Of a stretch of 8,676 bases of DNA, positions 5,895 through 8,676 are shown one piece after another; the stretch's first letter is position 1; each line of letters starts with the position of its first letter. The notes beneath the pieces are model-generated. The model made no database searches. It worked only from the letters and a program-made list of their open reading frames with translations, and was not told where the DNA came from. Position numbers and translations under genes: made by a program. This DNA comes from Candidatus Delongbacteria bacterium (GTDB lineage Bacteria; UBA4055). The stretch spans positions 1-8,676 of the forward strand of contig JAFGVM010000042.1 of NCBI GenBank assembly GCA_016937995.1, written 5' to 3'.

Positions 5895-6758
5895 TCAGAT
5901 CTTGATCAATTTCATACAGCACCATTCACCCATTTCAAAATACCCGTCCGACTTTAATCCTCCGATTTCCTGGATCCTTTTATACATTTTCTCATTGTCA
6001 TCTATAAGAATACCTGAAAGAAGAATGATCCCACCGGGTTTTACGATCTTTTTGAAATTAGGCAGTAATTCTTCAAGAACTTTCCTGTTTATATTTGCCA
6101 GAACGACATCATACTCATCTTTAACTGCATAGTCTTTTTCATTTGTGAATTTTACGATGATCTTATCAAAAACTCCGTTCAATTCAGCATTTTCTCTGCA
6201 GTTATCATAACTTTCTTCATCTATATCCACCGCAGTAACTATCTCAGCTCCGTTTTTCACCGACCCAATTGATAAAATACCTGACCCGGAACCTGCATCA
6301 AAAACTTTCTTCCCTTTGAGTTCAAGCTTACTTATCTGCTCAAGCATTAATTTCGTAGTTTCATGAGTCCCTGTCCCGAAAGCCATTTTCGGCTCAATAA
6401 ATATCTTTATCTTATCAGATTCAACAGTCTGCCATGAAGGAACGACAATGAATTTTCCTGCATCAATAGGCTTATAGCTCTTCTTCCATTCTTCTCTCCA
6501 GTCCATTTTAGGTATATTTTCAATTTTTATCTCTGACATACCTTCCATGTCCTTGTCTCTGAAAAACACTTTAAGTTTCCCGATCACTGTTTCAGGGTTA
6601 TTATCTTTTTCAAAGAATAATCTTAAACCTGTTGTATCTTCAAAGGTCGTCTCGTCAAGGTCTTCTATACCCTGACATCCTATTGAAAATGCAAATTCAG
6701 TAATAACATCTTTTAAAATTTCATCTGAAATATTTATATCGATTGAATACCATTCCAT
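5895..6758 (-). CDS. prmA: ribosomal protein L11 methyltransferase PrmA
   Basis: The 287-residue protein is close to the usual PrmA length. PrmA is a cytoplasmic SAM-dependent enzyme that methylates the N-terminal amine and lysine side chains of ribosomal protein L11. Visible signatures, in order: the N-terminal substrate-recognition domain (1-80); DWREEWKKSYKP (86-97), the linker motif typical of PrmA; PKMAFGTGTHETT (123-135); the SAM-binding motif I DAGSGSGILSI (154-164, usually D.GTGSGILSI); acidic motif VDID (177-180); and LANIN (220-224), the NxxxxxL-type motif IV region. Start ATG 6758 has AAGGA (minus strand, 6767-6771) eight bases upstream. It follows the oxidoreductase gene by 112 bp filled with repeats and precedes the BNR gene by 96 bp, so operon membership is unclear. 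No missing catalytic residue is seen. Confidence 0.95.
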   Translation of the reverse strand: MEWYSIDINISDEILKDVITEFAFSIGCQGIEDLDETTFEDTTGLRLFFEKDNNPETVIGKLKVFFRDKDMEGMSEIKIENIPKMDWREEWKKSYKPIDAGKFIVVPSWQTVESDKIKIFIEPKMAFGTGTHETTKLMLEQISKLELKGKKVFDAGSGSGILSIGSVKNGAEIVTAVDIDEESYDNCRENAELNGVFDKIIVKFTNEKDYAVKDEYDVVLANINRKVLEELLPNFKKIVKPGGIILLSGILIDDNEKMYKRIQEIGGLKSDGYFEMGEWCCMKLIKI

Positions 6759-6778
6759 TTGTGTTTTCCTTATCCGTC

Positions 6779-6799
6779 ATCCTGAATTTATTTCAGGAT
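6779..6799. repeat. intergenic palindrome ATCCTGAA-N5-TTCAGGAT
   Basis: ATCCTGAA (6779-6786) and TTCAGGAT (6792-6799) form a perfect 8-bp stem around five bases. I recognise this as a common dispersed intergenic palindrome in many bacterial genomes (its translation gives the recurrent phantom peptide VILNLFQDL). It lacks the CTAC tag of the types A-C and lies 21 bases upstream of the prmA start. Confidence 0.6.
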
Positions 6800-6808
6800 C
6801 TTGTTTTA

Positions 6809-6841
6809 AAAATGGGGGGACGACAAGAAATCGTCCCCTAC
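6809..6841 (-). repeat. REP-like palindrome, type A, with minus-strand U-run (possible terminator)
   Basis: GGGGACGA (6816-6823), seven-base loop CAAGAAA, TCGTCCCC (6831-6838), with CTAC at 6838-6841. On the left is AAAAAT preceded by TTTT, so a transcript of the oxidoreductase gene running leftward meets an 8-bp GC-rich stem and then UUUUU. It may end or attenuate transcription before prmA. Confidence 0.75.
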
Positions 6842-6846
6842 AATTT

Positions 6847-6876
6847 CAACTGTCAATTGTCAATTGTCAATCAATT
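6847..6876. repeat. heptamer tandem repeat (CAATTGT) running across a stop codon
   Basis: CAACTGT (6847-6853), CAATTGT (6854-6860), CAATTGT (6861-6867) and a degraded CAATCAATT (6868-6876). The last part contains the stop codon of the oxidoreductase gene (6871-6873), so the repeat supplies the gene's 3' end. It is the same heptamer class, one base different, as the AACAATT repeat at 2106-2126. Confidence 0.65.
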
Positions 6877-7851
6877 CAGCTGTTTTTCTATTTCTGAAAT
6901 AACCATTTCTGCAGTAATTAAAGCTCTGAGACCGTCAAGTCCCGACACTTTTACAGGTGTACCGTTCGTTACTGAATTTACAAAATCCCTGTTCTCTTCC
7001 AGAAGTGCATTTATCTGACCTTCAGGATTTTTGACATACATTATCTTCTTACCTTTGGATTCTATGTTTGCAATTGCCATACCCTGTGCTGTAACATCAC
7101 TTTCATCTGCCAGAGAAAATACATCAGCAGCACCTTTATCGAGATCCAAAGATATATACATTTCTTTCTGGAAAATTCTGAATTTTCTCATCTTCTTGAT
7201 TGATATTCTTGAAGCAGTAAGGTTTGCAACAGCACCGTTAGCGAACTTTATCCTTACGTTTGCTATGTCAGGTGTTCCTGTCAGTACTGCTACTCCTGCT
7301 GCATCAACTTTTTCTACCGGAGCTTTGATAAGGCTTAATATCAGGTCAATATCATGTATCATAAGGTCATGGACAACTGAGACATCCGAACCTCTGGGGT
7401 TGAAAGATGCCAATCTGTGAGCTTCAATGAACATTGGATCCACATTCATATCCTCTATCTGAAAAAAAGCAGGATTATATCTTTCGATATGACCAACCTG
7501 GATTATCAAACCTTTTTTATCAGCCAGCTCAACGATCTCTTCAGCTTGAGGAACTGTGGCAGTAATAGGTTTCTCTATGAAAATACTTTTATTTGCATTC
7601 AGACACTGCTTTGCAACTTCATAGTGTGACTGTGTAGCTGCTGCGATCACAACCGCATCAACTTCTCCGAGAAGTTCATCAATACCTGAAAATTGCTTAC
7701 AATTAAATTCTTCTGATACTTTTTTTCCCTGTTCAGGATTAAGATCATAAACTCCTATCAATTCTGAAATATCTTCCAGCATTGTATGCATCTTTGTATG
7801 AAATCTTCCCAGATGACCACAACCAATTACACCGACTTTCAATCTGCTCAT
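6871..7851 (-). CDS. Gfo/Idh/MocA-family NAD(P)-dependent oxidoreductase, GnnA/MviM-like
   Basis: The 326-residue protein starts at ATG 7851 with AGGGA (7858-7862) six bases upstream. Residues 1-118 are an N-terminal Rossmann fold: VGVIGCGHLGRFHT (6-19) with the GxGxxG nucleotide site, VYDLNP (34-39), then AVVIAAATQSHYEVA (66-80) and the family's active-site IFIEKPI (90-96) with catalytic Lys. The C-terminal substrate domain contains VGHIERYNPAF (119-129), FNPRGSDVSVVHDLMIHDID (150-169) and a beta-sheet to the end. HIERYNP and HRLASFNPR plus HDLMIHDID are the pattern of the group that includes UDP-GlcNAc 3-dehydrogenases (GnnA) used for N-linked lipid A sugars, commonly near lpx genes in FCB bacteria. 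No lpx or GnnB aminotransferase gene is in the window, so the substrate is inference. The C-terminal codons abut a heptamer repeat. Confidence 0.85.
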   Translation of the reverse strand: MSRLKVGVIGCGHLGRFHTKMHTMLEDISELIGVYDLNPEQGKKVSEEFNCKQFSGIDELLGEVDAVVIAAATQSHYEVAKQCLNANKSIFIEKPITATVPQAEEIVELADKKGLIIQVGHIERYNPAFFQIEDMNVDPMFIEAHRLASFNPRGSDVSVVHDLMIHDIDLILSLIKAPVEKVDAAGVAVLTGTPDIANVRIKFANGAVANLTASRISIKKMRKFRIFQKEMYISLDLDKGAADVFSLADESDVTAQGMAIANIESKGKKIMYVKNPEGQINALLEENRDFVNSVTNGTPVKVSGLDGLRALITAEMVISEIEKQLN

Positions 7852-7888
7852 GTATTTTCCCTATTTAATTTATAGATCTCAAATGAAA

Positions 7889-7913
7889 TCGACTGGATTC
7901 TATACCCAGCCGA
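7889..7913 (-). other. stem-loop in the leader of the oxidoreductase gene
   Basis: On the minus strand TCGGCTGG (7906-7913), nine-base loop, CCAGTCGA (7889-7896) form an 8-bp stem with one G-T pair, 37 bases before the start codon. No U-run follows, so it is not a standard terminator; a leader structure is possible. Confidence 0.35.
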
Positions 7914-7927
7914 CATTTATAATTAAA

Positions 7928-8044
7928 ATGTTTAAAAGCAAAGAAGTTCAAGGAATTGGTCAAATTTTGAAAGGAAGCTTAGATTGACCTAAGCGATCTT
8001 GATAAAATTTGACTAATGACGCAGAAATTTGAAGCTTTTAACAT
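7928..8044. other. 117-bp nested inverted-repeat element between the barrel and oxidoreductase genes
   Basis: Three nested stems share one axis. Outer: ATGTTTAAAAGC (7928-7939) with GCTTTTAACAT (8034-8044), 11 pairs and one bulged T. Middle: 7955-7968 with 8004-8017, 13 pairs plus one G-T. Inner: GCTTAG (7977-7982) with CTAAGC (7989-7994) around six bases. The element fills most of the 195-bp gap and its right edge ends two bases from the upstream gene's stop codon (8047-8049). There is no U-run for a simple terminator. It could be a small MITE-like insertion, a structured leader RNA or a processing site. Confidence 0.5.
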
Positions 8045-8046
8045 TT

Positions 8047-8676
8047 TTACCAATAAAACTTTTGTCCGATCGCAAGGCTCAATCCCTTCGAACTATCCAT
8101 GTAAAGATATTTATTCTCAACGGCAAGATCAAATGAATAATGACTGAACGCTAAGCTGAATCCAATTGCTGATGAGTATAATGCTTCACCTCCTCCGGTA
8201 ATTCCCGCTCTGCAAATAAACCAGTCCGCTGATTTATGGTTCCACTGGATACCTGTAGAGAATTTTGGAGTTGTAGTTGACAATAATTCATTCCTGAAAC
8301 CCTGAATGTAAGAGTTAGTCCAGAATATTCTCTGTTTTCCCGGCTGAAATTCCCATGTGAAACCAAGTCTTAGCTCAGGTGGCAAAATTGTAAAGAACTT
8401 TCTCGTCTCAGCAACGTTTTTATAAGTATACATTGTATCAGCATCAGCTTCAAAATCATCCATATCACTGATCAATATTCCGTCGATCTCATAATCAAAC
8501 CTGTAAATTCTATTGTTCTTATACCAGCTTATTCCTGCTAATGCATTTGTAACACTTAGGCCTATGTTCATTCTATTGTTTATCTTTGCTGAAACACCAA
8601 GATCGAGACCTAATCCCTGACCACCTTCTGACGTTAAAAGATCAAATTGACCTTTTAATGTTGTTGCTCCTTCAGA
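8047..8676 (-). CDS. outer-membrane beta-barrel protein (DUF5723-like), C-terminal part; N-terminus beyond the window
   Basis: The frame is open to the window's right edge, giving 209 residues in view. It starts SEGATTLKGQFDLLTSEGGQ, then GLGLDLGVSAKINNRMNIGL and SVTNALAGISWYKNNRIYRF. The G(Q/L)GxDLGxxxKxNxxxxxGxSVxNxxxxxSW pattern is what is seen in DUF5723/PorV-like outer-membrane barrels of FCB bacteria. The remainder alternates polar and hydrophobic residues in 8-12 residue strands (LRLGFTWEF, KFSTGIQWNH, WFICRAGITGG, FSLAFSHYSFDLAVENKYLY), and the protein ends LSLAIGQKFYW. A terminal aromatic is the usual recognition mark for the BAM outer-membrane assembly machine. ATG 8571 is an internal Met, not the start, because the upstream frame is coding without interruption. 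The specific role (structural, transport or T9SS-associated) is not determinable. Confidence 0.65.
   Translation of the reverse strand, partial: SEGATTLKGQFDLLTSEGGQGLGLDLGVSAKINNRMNIGLSVTNALAGISWYKNNRIYRFDYEIDGILISDMDDFEADADTMYTYKNVAETRKFFTILPPELRLGFTWEFQPGKQRIFWTNSYIQGFRNELLSTTTPKFSTGIQWNHKSADWFICRAGITGGGEALYSSAIGFSLAFSHYSFDLAVENKYLYMDSSKGLSLAIGQKFYW

Noticed and set aside
5725-5925. Minus-strand 66-residue open frame between prmA and the BNR-repeat gene
   Set aside because: It spans the type A palindrome, has no ribosome-binding site and overlaps the signal peptide of the well-supported gene in another frame.
6743-7018. Plus-strand open frame beginning with a VILNLFQDL-type peptide
   Set aside because: It is a translation of the dispersed ATCCTGAA palindrome and the reverse of the oxidoreductase and repeat region; the minus-strand genes explain the sequence.
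7031-7629. Plus-strand open frames of 129 and 70 residues
   Set aside because: Both are antisense to the Gfo/Idh/MocA gene, whose Rossmann and EKP motifs are unambiguous.
7889-7913. Leader hairpin of the oxidoreductase gene as a riboswitch
   Set aside because: A single 8-bp stem with no recognisable conserved ligand-binding core is not enough to name a riboswitch class.

Overview
The window looks like a chromosomal stretch of an AT-rich, Gram-negative-type bacterium of the broad FCB (Bacteroidota/Ignavibacteriota/Cloacimonadota-like) assemblage. Three things point there. Two large secreted proteins end in type IX secretion (T9SS, Por) C-terminal sorting domains with the NYPNPFN signature. 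A partial outer-membrane beta-barrel ends in an aromatic residue. A Gfo/Idh/MocA oxidoreductase resembles the GnnA/MviM-like group often linked to cell-envelope sugars. Phylum cannot be fixed from this window alone; an uncultured candidate phylum is plausible.

Layout, left to right. Positions 1-170 (-) hold the N-terminus of a TrkH/KtrB potassium-transport subunit cut by the window edge. Positions 248-548 (-) hold a small conserved-looking protein broken by a one-base frameshift in an A-run. Positions 549-904 carry no gene but several repeat families and a possible promoter. Positions 905-2386 (+) encode a T9SS-secreted beta-propeller-like protein, the only plus-strand gene. Positions 2540-2989 (-) are a stand-alone AlbA_2 (Schlafen-like) domain, probably a 3'-truncated remnant. 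Positions 3192-5798 (-) encode a large BNR/sortilin-like beta-propeller with a T9SS tail. Positions 5895-6758 (-) are prmA, the ribosomal protein L11 methyltransferase. Positions 6871-7851 (-) are the Gfo/Idh/MocA oxidoreductase. Positions 8047-8676 (-) are the C-terminal part of an outer-membrane barrel.

The genes do not form one obvious pathway. Housekeeping (prmA), envelope (oxidoreductase, barrel) and secreted-surface genes lie in the same direction but are separated by about 95-200 bp gaps. Most of those gaps are filled by short palindromic repeats, so this is not a tight operon.

The most striking non-coding signal is this set of repeats. At least nine hairpins of three sequence types (GGGGACG-type, GGAAGGC-type and AGACGCAA-type) all carry CTAC at their right end. 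Read on the minus strand, each is therefore GTAG followed by a palindrome, which is the layout of bacterial REP elements mobilised by RAYT transposases. Three are joined as near-identical composite units of about 73 bp. A second signal is a family of imperfect heptanucleotide tandem repeats. One lies inside a coding region exactly at the linker before a T9SS sorting domain, and another runs across a stop codon.
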